Both the position numbers and the translations under genes were made by a program. A DNA stretch of 64,000 bases from UBA1723 sp045641065 (GTDB taxonomy: Bacteria; Bacteroidota; Bacteroidia; Bacteroidales; Paludibacteraceae), in the NCBI GenBank assembly GCA_045641065.1, contig JAZUGF010000142.1:31038-95037 (forward strand), read 5' to 3'. The first letter of the stretch is position 1, and every line of letters begins with the position of its first letter. The notes under the pieces were generated by a model. The model searched no databases and was not told the DNA's origin. It saw only the letters and a program-made list of their open reading frames with translations. Positions 42,683 through 51,953 of the stretch are shown here, piece by piece.

Positions 42683-43723
42683 ATGGGAAAGGAGGAAATA
42701 ACAGAAAGCAATATTGACTCATCTTTTATAAAAGAAGTCAAAAGAATTGTTGAACAAGGTCGTCAACAAGCTTATGCATCCGTGAGTCAGTTAATGATTG
42801 AGACCTATTGGAAAATCGGAGAACGTATTGTATTGCAAGAGCAAAAAGGCACAAATCGTGCTGAGTATGGAGCTCAACTTATCGCAAAACTATCTGAAGA
42901 GTTGACGCTAACATACGGCAAAGGATTCAGCGAAAGATATTTGAGAGCATTTAGACAATTTTACATTGTATTTCCTGATTTGGAGATTTGGCAATCGCGA
43001 TTTCCAAATCTAACATGGACTCACATTCTTAAAACATTACGCGTTGATGACCCCACCGCTGTTCGTTGGTATTTATCAACTGCATCACAAGAGATGTGGA
43101 GCGTTCGCACACTTGACAGAAATATTTCAACACAGTATTTCGAGCGACATTTCAAAGTGCCACAATTGGTAGACAACACTACAAACGACAACAAGATCGA
43201 CAAATTGGAAATTCTTAAAAGCCCAATAATGGCTGAATTTCTTGGATTTAAGCAGAACACCGACTTTACCGAAACAGACTTGGAGAAAGGCTTGATTCAA
43301 CACCTTCAAGATTTTCTTGTGGAATTAGGACGCGGTTTTGCATTTGTAGCACGTCAACAACACATTTTCACCGATGCTGGTGATTTTTATATCGACTTAG
43401 TTTTCTACAATTACATATTAAAGTGTTTCGTTTTAATTGATCTAAAGAAAGGTCAGATAACGCATCAAGATGTGGGGCAAATGGACATGTATGTACGAAT
43501 GTACGACGAATTGAAGCGTACGGAAGGAGATAACCCGACATTAGGAATTGTATTGTGTAGTGAAACGAGTAAGGATATTGCACGTTATTCGATATTAAAA
43601 GACAGCAACAATTTGTTCGCTGCAAAATATATGCCCCTAATGCCTACAGAAGAAGAACTTCGTAGAGAAATAGAGGCTCAAAAAGAATTATTTAACCTTC
43701 AACACAAAAACAAACATGATTAA
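42683..43723 (+). CDS. DUF1016 / YhcG-type PDDEXK nuclease-domain protein
   Basis: 346 residues. N-terminal DUF1016 helical domain (about 15-160: YWKIGERIVLQEQ, YGKGFSERYLRAFRQFY, WTHILKTL) thought to bind DNA; C-terminal PDDEXK nuclease fold (about 175-335) with catalytic-type residues Asp238 (YIDLVF) and Asp253-x-Lys255 (LIDLKKG), then HQDVGQMDMYVRMYD. Such proteins are scattered across bacteria, often near restriction or mobile loci; their substrate is not well established. No restriction genes are adjacent here. Its stop overlaps the start of the first adhesin gene by 8 nt, an odd coupling of a cytosolic nuclease with a secreted protein. Confidence 0.87.
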   Translation: MGKEEITESNIDSSFIKEVKRIVEQGRQQAYASVSQLMIETYWKIGERIVLQEQKGTNRAEYGAQLIAKLSEELTLTYGKGFSERYLRAFRQFYIVFPDLEIWQSRFPNLTWTHILKTLRVDDPTAVRWYLSTASQEMWSVRTLDRNISTQYFERHFKVPQLVDNTTNDNKIDKLEILKSPIMAEFLGFKQNTDFTETDLEKGLIQHLQDFLVELGRGFAFVARQQHIFTDAGDFYIDLVFYNYILKCFVLIDLKKGQITHQDVGQMDMYVRMYDELKRTEGDNPTLGIVLCSETSKDIARYSILKDSNNLFAAKYMPLMPTEEELRREIEAQKELFNLQHKNKHD

Positions 43724-45754
43724 AAGTTTTACTAAAATTTCATTAGGTTTGGCTGCATTAGCAGCATCTATGTCTGCGAACGCCACTGAATGGCGAGAAA
43801 TTTTCAAAGAAGATTTTGGAGGAAATGAATCCTCGGATCCCGCAATATGCAAGGATGAACCTAAAAGCATTGAGTCTGACTTCACTTTCTACGCTTTTGA
43901 TCGTAATCCCGAGCCAGGTAACTATATGATTATCAAAGCCACTCAATTAGCCGAAATTAGGGGGGATATCAACCTCACGAACTGGGGAGCATTCATACCA
44001 AGTGCACCATCATGGGCAAAAGGAGGAGACCATACAAACTCAGATGATCCCAATATTGGATACTTTATGGCGTTTAATTGCGATATAGAAACAGAAATCA
44101 TCTATAAAAAATCACTGCCAGTCACGGCCACAGGATGCAGATTCAAATTTGACGCTTGGATGGCTAACTTAGATGGTATTAACAAAGTTCCAAACACCGT
44201 TAGACTTAGTATCTCATCTAACGATTCAGTGTTGACATATGAGGAAATGAATCTAATGGAGTTATATGATGAAATCACATGGATTAATCTTTCGACGGAA
44301 TTCAAAATCAGCGATCCTTCCATAACAAGTCTTGATTTTAGTGTGGAAGCCGTTAAACCAAGTTCTGTAGGTTGGGATTTCGGTTTGGATGACATAACAA
44401 TCAGTATATCTGCTCCTGAAATTAATATTGAAGCAAGTGAATTTTATTTCCATGAGCCTGCTGATCTGACTGTCACTTACGACAAAGCTGAAATAGATGA
44501 ATATTTTGGTGGACAGGATCTCATTTATCAATGGTATAAATTAGATGAGACATCTGCTAAATATGAAGCAATTATAGGTGCTGACGGAACTGTATCGGAT
44601 GAATCTTCGATTAAATATACAATCCCAGCATTTGATAAGAATAAAGATAACGGAACATATAGAGTGGCAATTGCACCAAAAGACGATCTTGAAAACGAGC
44701 AAATCGCAATCTATAAAGATTTCGTAATCAACGAAGCAAAGAATAAAGCTACCGTAGAGATTTGTCAGGATTCAACAAAAATTGTGAATGGCATTACATT
44801 GTCAGCATCTAAAACTGGATCCGATGAGGAATTGAGAATATTTGACGACATCGACTACTTAGTCAGAACAATATTCTATAAGACACTTGAGCCTCAATAC
44901 ATTGATCAATGTTTGAACGACGAATATCCAGAGCCAGGAGAGTATAACCTTGATCCTATCATCACAAGAGATGAGTATGGATGTCCTAAAACTATACAAG
45001 ATGTCGTTATGAATGTGCGGGATGCGATTACGAGGGAGCGTCTCTATATCTGTAAAGGAGAGGTATACAATGGCAAAACCTACGATGAAGATGGAGAGTT
45101 TTCTATCATATTTGATGAAGATGGTTGTAAGCACCAACAGGATGTAATCGTTATTCCTTCAATGTTGACAATTAACGATTACACTATCTGTGCTGGAGAG
45201 TCGCTCTTTGGCATAAATTATGATGAAGTTGGAACTTTTGAATATAAGACAATTGTAATGTCTCAATGGGGCTGCGATAGCATAGCCATATCAAACATTA
45301 CAGTTACTGAGGCTCCATCAGTTCCATTAGAAGAAGTTTTGAAAGACACTGTCAATAACAAGGAGGCAGAACCATTAACATCAGAGAATTTGACTCAGAC
45401 ATTAAGCGATAAGTATACTTTGAAATGGTACACGAGCAACGACGCTACGACAGAGCCTAACACAGACGGCAAGAATTCAGTAGTAGTCGACAAATCTGTA
45501 GAGACTACATATGAATTCTACATAGCATATGCAAGTGAAGAAGGTTGCTACAGCGACAGATCAAAGGTTTTATTGACAATATCAAAACCAAATACAGCAG
45601 TTGAGACTATTTCAGCTGACGACCCAGATGCGATCATCAACGTCTACACAATCTCAGGAGCATTGGTTAAAGAGAATGTCAAGAGATCAGAGGCATTGAA
45701 AGGTTTGGCAAATGGAACTTACCTTGTAGGTAACGAAAAAGTTGTAATCAATAA

Positions 45755-45761
<7 letters not shown>
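43716..45761 (+). CDS. Secreted adhesin-like protein 1 with shared C-terminal tail
   Basis: 681 residues. Signal peptide about 1-23 (SMSANA). N-terminal jelly-roll-like region (about 25-235) starting FKEDFGGNESSDP. Middle Ig-like or PKD-like domain with LIYQWYKLDE. Two similar Cys-containing units (ICKGEVYNGKTYDEDGEF...GC and ICAGESLFGINYDEVGTF...GCDS). Another Ig-like unit with LKWYTSNDATTEPN, and a C-terminal tail INVYTISGALV...KRSEALKGLANGTY, nearly the same as in the next two genes. The tail resembles a shortened T9SS domain without PNPA. Probably a surface protein for binding or gliding-type attachment; exact role unknown. The coding end (NKR-stop) runs into a hexanucleotide tract, adding one residue relative to the paralogues. 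Confidence 0.75.
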
Positions 45762-45860
<99 letters not shown>

Positions 45861-45904
45861 ATATTATTTAACAAATGCGGCATTATTGATTTGCAAAAAA
45901 GATG

Positions 45905-45932
45905 TTGTTGAATAGCATTTTGTCTATTTTTG
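45905..45932 (+). promoter_or_regulatory. Candidate promoter of adhesins 2 and 3
   Basis: TTG at 45905-45907, 17-nt spacer (slightly short), TATTTTTG at 45925-45932; 42 nt before the ATG at 45974. Confidence 0.4.
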
Positions 45933-45973
45933 CAAAAATTTCGGCAAGACTAATCTGCAAAAATAAAACATAT

Positions 45974-48826
45974 ATGAAAAATAAGTACATCAAACATTTT
46001 ACACTTCTTGCATCGCTTGTTTTCGGAGCAACTGGAGTTTTTGCTCAAGAGACAAATTCGGATTGCGATATTGATAGTCCCAAGGAAGAACATCTACAAT
46101 ATAGTAGAAATGTCAACAACTTAGAGTCTTTGGATCCAGACAGGTTTGTTCAGAATTTAAATCCTGATTATGACTTGGTATGGTACACAACCGATGATCC
46201 ATCTAAAGAGCCCAATTCTCTTGGCCAAGAGAAAATGACTTTCGACAGGTCAAAGGCAGGATCCTACCTATTCTATATCGCTTACAAGGATGGCGACTGC
46301 TATAGCGAAAGAGCAAGAGTCGAGGTAGAAGTATTAGCAGCTCCTATGCCTGCAGTCAAAAATATTGACTTGTGCAAAAACGCCACGTTCGATCCTATGG
46401 ATGGAATCGTGAGCACAGACGAACCTGGTTTCGAGTTGATCTGGTTTATAGACCCTGCAGATACAGTTGGCAACGCAATGACAACTCCGCCAACAAATAT
46501 CGTGGATATTGAAACTCCTGGACAATACACATATTATGTTGCTCAGCGTATGAAAGTTGCACCGTATTCTCAGAGCGATGCGGCTGCAATTAGAGTTTCA
46601 GTCTATGGTGTAAAGGCTCCTATAGATGACAGCAAACACACATATTGTGCGAATGAAACGGCTGAGGAGTTGAATGTAAAAATAGCAGAGGATCGTGATA
46701 ATTATTTCTACGCTAACAAGGTTGTATACGTGGCAGGAAAAAATGAGAATTCATCACCATTTACGCCTGATACGAAGACATCTTCATCAATTCATTATGA
46801 GTACGAAGCATACCAGACATATACTTTGAGCTCAGGAGAGGTATGTGTAGGACCTAAAATAGAAATTGATGTTGATGTAATTGCAGTCCCAGCTCCAAAT
46901 GTATTGCATGCAGTGAACTATACAAAGGCAGAGGGAGCTGCCACAAAGGAGTTTGTAGACATCTTGGTAAAAGATCCAGATGTCATCGAGTATATTCCAG
47001 AACAGACATTATTATGGTCAATTAGTGAATATGGAGTATATTGGCATGGCTCTACATCATCGTCGAAACCATTCTATGATGAAATGGTTCCATTTGGAGA
47101 AGTTGAGCATCAGGAGCGTTGGGTGAAGTGGCAGGTCCAGACAACCACCGGCTTGACATGTGAGAGCGAAGCTTCAAAAGTCGATATCACAATCAGTTCT
47201 TCTCCGGCACCAATTGTCAATCCAGTTGCAATATGTGAGGATGATTATACAGCGGGCACAATCCCAGGAGGAAAGAATCTTGAAGACTTTGTCGAAATAA
47301 ATGACTATAATGGCATGATGAACGCTACAGACTATCAGTTGTACTGGTATACAGACAAGGCAAAGGCGGAGGCAGCTATAAAGAACGGTCCTTCTGAGGG
47401 TTCAGCAACAGCACCTGCATTGAACACGATTATCGATATAACGACTGACCCTATGTCTACAAAGTGGGAAGGAGAGGTTTATATAGTTCAGTCGGATGGA
47501 ATCACAACATCTCCTGCATCGTCAATGAGAATCACAGTGAATGCATCACCAAGGCTACTAGCTATGCCTCATGGACCTGTATGTATGGGACCAGTTGACC
47601 TTACTAGCGCCGAATATTGGGTAATAGATAACGTAATAGCAGCCACAGTTCAATACACATTCAATGGTTCAGTGGTAGAAAATCCGAAAGCCATAACTCA
47701 ATCAGGAGAATATGAGATTACCGCAACATCTCAATATGGATGTGTTTCTGACCCATTAAAACTTCAAGTTGACATTCGCAACCTTTCGATAGAGATGGCG
47801 GCAATGTCAATGACATGCCCAGGAGGCAATGTGTACTCACAAGTAGAGATAGACTACTCTTACAACAAAGACTCATACGCTGCCCCCGAGCTTTCTTGGA
47901 CATCTAAAGAAAGAGGGTCGACAAAACCGACTCAGACAGGAATCATAACCAGTGCAGACAAGACTTCGTTCGCTTACATATCTGGCGATTTTAACGGAGA
48001 GGCTGGCAGCATCAATGAGATTGAAATAGAAGTCACTGATGGCTATTGTGTTTCCAATGCCAAGCATAGAGTCATAATCGGCAATGGACCAGTTGAAGGC
48101 TATTTCTCTTGGAATGAACCAAACAATATGTCTGCAACTAACGGTTCTACACTCATGTTATCAGAGTTGAATAAAGACAAAGTTATCATCAACGCTTGTG
48201 GAGATGCGGTCACTGTTGACTTCAGCGAAGTAATGAGAGATAGTAACTCAGATATTGAGTGGTACTCAGATTCGAATTTCTCTAAACCAATTGCAACTGG
48301 AGACAGCAAGACATTCGATGCAAAAGAGTATGGCAAATATTATATCCGTTATCCAAATGGATGTTATGCATCTGCTTCATTTGAGATTGTTGACGCATCT
48401 GTAGAAATCTTGACAACATCAGATGGTGTTATAAAACTAAATGAAAAAGAATCCTACTCAAAAGAGATTATGGTATCCTCAGCTGTATCACCACTAAGTT
48501 TTGCATGGTACAAAGACGGTGAGCCATTCACAAACAACAGTGATGTTTTGACATTCAAATCATTGAATGTAGCCAACAGTGGATTATACACTATCGAATA
48601 CCATTCAGGAGCATGTTCTGCCAAACTTGATGTTGTAGACTTGAAAGTCATAGAATTAGACAACGCAGTCATATCAATTTCAGCAAACGATCCAGACGAG
48701 ATCATCAACGTCTACACAATCACAGGAGCATTAGTCAAATCTAACATCAAGAGATCTGAGGCATTGAATGGATTGGCAAACGGAGCCTATGTCGTTGGTG
48801 GAGTAAAGGTGATCGTCAATAAATAA
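45974..48826 (+). CDS. Secreted adhesin-like protein 2 with Ig-like repeats and shared tail
   Basis: 950 residues from the ATG at 45974; the upstream open start at 45902 would put 24 residues before a normal signal peptide (MKNKYIKHFTLLASLVFGATGVFA). Several Ig-like beta domains of about 90-120 residues, recognisable by LVWYTTDDPSKEPN, LIWFIDPADT, LYWYTDKAKAE, IEWYSDSNF and SFAWYKDGEPF, with conserved Tyr/Cys phrases (FYIAYKDGDCYSERA). The C-terminal tail has INVYTITGALV...KRSEALNGLANGAY. The first Ig-like unit closely matches the last one of adhesin 1, so the genes share modules. Adhesin 3 follows after 22 nt, so both are probably one transcript. Confidence 0.75.
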   Translation: MKNKYIKHFTLLASLVFGATGVFAQETNSDCDIDSPKEEHLQYSRNVNNLESLDPDRFVQNLNPDYDLVWYTTDDPSKEPNSLGQEKMTFDRSKAGSYLFYIAYKDGDCYSERARVEVEVLAAPMPAVKNIDLCKNATFDPMDGIVSTDEPGFELIWFIDPADTVGNAMTTPPTNIVDIETPGQYTYYVAQRMKVAPYSQSDAAAIRVSVYGVKAPIDDSKHTYCANETAEELNVKIAEDRDNYFYANKVVYVAGKNENSSPFTPDTKTSSSIHYEYEAYQTYTLSSGEVCVGPKIEIDVDVIAVPAPNVLHAVNYTKAEGAATKEFVDILVKDPDVIEYIPEQTLLWSISEYGVYWHGSTSSSKPFYDEMVPFGEVEHQERWVKWQVQTTTGLTCESEASKVDITISSSPAPIVNPVAICEDDYTAGTIPGGKNLEDFVEINDYNGMMNATDYQLYWYTDKAKAEAAIKNGPSEGSATAPALNTIIDITTDPMSTKWEGEVYIVQSDGITTSPASSMRITVNASPRLLAMPHGPVCMGPVDLTSAEYWVIDNVIAATVQYTFNGSVVENPKAITQSGEYEITATSQYGCVSDPLKLQVDIRNLSIEMAAMSMTCPGGNVYSQVEIDYSYNKDSYAAPELSWTSKERGSTKPTQTGIITSADKTSFAYISGDFNGEAGSINEIEIEVTDGYCVSNAKHRVIIGNGPVEGYFSWNEPNNMSATNGSTLMLSELNKDKVIINACGDAVTVDFSEVMRDSNSDIEWYSDSNFSKPIATGDSKTFDAKEYGKYYIRYPNGCYASASFEIVDASVEILTTSDGVIKLNEKESYSKEIMVSSAVSPLSFAWYKDGEPFTNNSDVLTFKSLNVANSGLYTIEYHSGACSAKLDVVDLKVIELDNAVISISANDPDEIINVYTITGALVKSNIKRSEALNGLANGAYVVGGVKVIVNK

Positions 48827-48848
48827 AAAATCTTTTAATACTAAAAAA

Positions 48849-51800
48849 ATGCATATCATTAACAAAGACCACATACTACTGAAAAAAGTAGCATTAGCTG
48901 CATTGCTGATGTTTGGTAGCCACGCATCAGCACAGGATTTAGTGTTAGTATCAGGCACTGACTTCACGCCTAAAAGTGATGAAGGAAAACCATTTTACTC
49001 TTGGGATGATGTAGAGAAAGGGGAAATTGGATTCCAGGGAGTGATCAAGCCACAAGTTAAAATCAATGTTCCTTTATGTGAAAGCATAAATTTTAATGAG
49101 GAAAGCAGTGACTTTATTGACGGACACTATTATTGCATCACAAACAATCCTTGTAGAATAGACTCATTCCGTTTTTATGATACTAAAGAGGCAGAATGGG
49201 GTTTGTTATTACCCAAAAGCAGTGGGGTTTTGGCATCAATGACAGTCGAGGGGTTAAACCCAAACTCTGATTACAGAGTCGAGGTCGATTATCAACTTGT
49301 TGCTGACTATTCAGTCAAATTCGGTGTGGGATACCGTGGCTTACGATATGACGAACAAGCAAAAACAGTTATATTTGCAATAGATCCTCATATAACCTTT
49401 AATGTAAATCCTAGCATCTATTCCATCACAAGCGGAGCCGATTTTGGATTTAGTGCGTTAAGAAAAGAGGCAGGTGCGCGTTCTACAGCAGTAATCTTAA
49501 ATCAAAAAGTTGGAGAAGCCGTGGATGCTAATGGTAAACTTACACTTAATATCGTAGGCAAATCTCAAACAGAAGCCTTCTTTATAACAGCTGTACGTAT
49601 CTACGCAGAAATTGCTCCAAAAACCAAAGGAGTATCGGAGGTTTGTGTTGGTGGAGAAAAAGCTATAATAAAAACAGACAGAGAATACCCAGGAGCTAAA
49701 TTCCAATGGTATAAAGATGGCAAAGCATTACCTGGAGAGACTAAATCATCAACAGTCCACACCTCTGGAACAGAACAAGGTCTTCATGAATATTATTATG
49801 AGATAACACTTGATGATGGATTTCGTTTCATATCTAAACCATTTGAAGTAAAAGATATCTTATGTTACCAATCCGATGATGGCACGCCACTATCACGCAA
49901 GATCATTTACAAGCAAGATTTTGGAACATTCACATCTGACAAAGGTGACGAATTCTATGTTTGGGATTACAGTGATATCACAAATCCAATCAAAAGATAT
50001 TACAATACAAGTACTCCATTCATAACAAATCTTCCTCAGATTGGAATTCCAGCTCCGGAAGGTGCAGCTTCTGGTAGTTGTATGGAAGATGAAGGACATA
50101 GTGTCATTGCATGGATCACTGATGCTCAAGAAGGCTCTAAAATCGGTTGGGCTGCCCAGATTGGTGGAACGGGTGAATATTGGGGTCCTGACAGAAAAAA
50201 CGGACCGTTCTTCCCAGATCATACAGACCAGTTGGAAGGTACTGGAAAATACGGAGCTGCTTTATTCGTAAATGCGATTGGGGGAGATCACTCAAAAATG
50301 CCTCTTATTGTCTATAAAGATACTCTAACGAATCTTTGCGAAGGATTGTCTTACACAATCAAGTGCTACATCAACAACTATTCAGATGGTAAGAATCCGG
50401 TTGAAATTCAGATTAAAGCTTATGATTCTGAACATTTTGGAGATCCTAATTATGGAGGTGAATCAAAACGAGAGATTCGTTATGCAACTGAAGGATCTGA
50501 TTGGAGAGAGGTTTCTTTGGATGTTCCTAGAATAGAATCAGGCAGTTTGACTTTTGAAATATTGAATTATACTAGCAATGCAGATAACCAAGGTGACGAC
50601 TTGATTATAGATGATATCATAGTATATGCAAGTAGTACCCCTAAAGTCGGATTGTATTATGATTTGAACACATATCAGACAGACACAACATCATGTGGTG
50701 TCATAGATCTATATGCTGACGAATCAGTAATGTTGAAAAATTATTATGGATCAAATCTTCATTATTTATATCAATATACAACTGGCGATCCAGAATCAAT
50801 TACTTGCGACTGGAAAAATTTGAATTCCAAGATCACAACAAAAACATCATTCACCGTAGAAGAGGCATACGCACTTGCAGCAAAATCAGACAAATCTCAG
50901 ATTTATTTCAGAGTTGTAGCTGGAGACAAAAACGTTCTCGAAAATTTGTCTTATTTTAACGCAAATGATCCATGTTCCAACTACTCAGTTTCAAATGTCA
51001 TCTCAATGACAATCGATTGTCCAACATGTACTCAACCGGCAAGTAAGATCAAGATTGTTGCTGACAAAGCTATTGATAAAATAAAGCTAAAAGCAAAAGA
51101 TATTGTACCATTGTGCTTTGGAGAGAGTGTGACTCTTTCTCAGGAGAAAGACATCACTCCTGACGAAGCAGATTTGGAAGGCTCACATTTTGAAGGTTTT
51201 GCTATCAAATGGTTTGAATCAGAAATACCAGGATCTATGGTAGATGCCGAGACTATTTTGAATGACAAAATTTCCAACAAAGTAGTCAAATTCGACGATC
51301 ATTCACTTGAAGGCATCACTATGAGAGTTCTGCTTTATGCTGTAGACGCAATGTACCCTGACGGTCAGTGCTATACTGCAGATACCATATATGTCAGATT
51401 CAATGAAACTCCTAATGCTGAGTTCAGCACAGCGAAAGCAGCATTTGAAGAAGGAAAGGGAAAAGGCAAAGTCGACTTGACATTGACAAATGGTAATGCT
51501 ACAGACTACACCATTAAATGGTGGAATAGTGCAGATACAACAGGAACAGCTATTGGAGAGAACCATGATGCTGCATTCTTTGAAGGATTGAAAACTACTG
51601 ATAGTGGAATTTACACATACCAGTTGGTTGATAATTCAACACTTTGTGTAGGAGAGACACACAACTATGAGATCGTCGTTAGTCCAGCCACAGCTATTGA
51701 GAATATTGCAGCCGACGAAGATGAGATCATCAACGTCTACACTGTCTCAGGATCTTTAATCAAAGAGAATGTCAAGAGATCTGAGGCATTGAATGGATTG

Positions 51801-51851
51801 ACAAACGGAGCCTATGTTATAGGAGGACAGAAAGTGATGGTAAACAAATAA
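48849..51851 (+). CDS. Secreted adhesin-like protein 3 with shared tail
   Basis: 1000 residues. Signal peptide about 1-29 (MFGSHASAQ). An N-terminal beta-sandwich (about 30-255), an Ig-like unit (AKFQWYKDGKALPGE, about 285), a second large module starting YKQDFGTFTSDKGDEFYVWDY (about 350-600) like the DFGGN start of adhesin 1, a Cys-bearing segment (NDPCSNYSVSN, IDCPTCTQP), Ig-like units (AIKWFESEIPG; TIKWWNSADTTG), and the shared C-terminal tail (INVYTVSGSLI...KRSEALNGLTNGAY). Function unknown beyond likely surface location. A strong terminator follows. Confidence 0.75.
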   Translation: MHIINKDHILLKKVALAALLMFGSHASAQDLVLVSGTDFTPKSDEGKPFYSWDDVEKGEIGFQGVIKPQVKINVPLCESINFNEESSDFIDGHYYCITNNPCRIDSFRFYDTKEAEWGLLLPKSSGVLASMTVEGLNPNSDYRVEVDYQLVADYSVKFGVGYRGLRYDEQAKTVIFAIDPHITFNVNPSIYSITSGADFGFSALRKEAGARSTAVILNQKVGEAVDANGKLTLNIVGKSQTEAFFITAVRIYAEIAPKTKGVSEVCVGGEKAIIKTDREYPGAKFQWYKDGKALPGETKSSTVHTSGTEQGLHEYYYEITLDDGFRFISKPFEVKDILCYQSDDGTPLSRKIIYKQDFGTFTSDKGDEFYVWDYSDITNPIKRYYNTSTPFITNLPQIGIPAPEGAASGSCMEDEGHSVIAWITDAQEGSKIGWAAQIGGTGEYWGPDRKNGPFFPDHTDQLEGTGKYGAALFVNAIGGDHSKMPLIVYKDTLTNLCEGLSYTIKCYINNYSDGKNPVEIQIKAYDSEHFGDPNYGGESKREIRYATEGSDWREVSLDVPRIESGSLTFEILNYTSNADNQGDDLIIDDIIVYASSTPKVGLYYDLNTYQTDTTSCGVIDLYADESVMLKNYYGSNLHYLYQYTTGDPESITCDWKNLNSKITTKTSFTVEEAYALAAKSDKSQIYFRVVAGDKNVLENLSYFNANDPCSNYSVSNVISMTIDCPTCTQPASKIKIVADKAIDKIKLKAKDIVPLCFGESVTLSQEKDITPDEADLEGSHFEGFAIKWFESEIPGSMVDAETILNDKISNKVVKFDDHSLEGITMRVLLYAVDAMYPDGQCYTADTIYVRFNETPNAEFSTAKAAFEEGKGKGKVDLTLTNGNATDYTIKWWNSADTTGTAIGENHDAAFFEGLKTTDSGIYTYQLVDNSTLCVGETHNYEIVVSPATAIENIAADEDEIINVYTVSGSLIKENVKRSEALNGLTNGAYVIGGQKVMVNK

Positions 51852-51880
51852 AGTTCGCTAAACATTCAATTCTTATAATC

Positions 51881-51922
51881 AAAGGTCCATTCCACAAAAT
51901 ATGGTGGAATGGACCTTTTTTA
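51881..51922 (+). terminator. Terminator after the adhesin operon
   Basis: Fifteen-bp perfect stem (51881-51895 with 51904-51918), then a T run. It lies between convergent genes, and the A-rich other side could also serve the minus-strand gene. Confidence 0.88.
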
Positions 51923-51953
51923 CTTATAGACTTATTTTTTGTCAAGGGGAGTC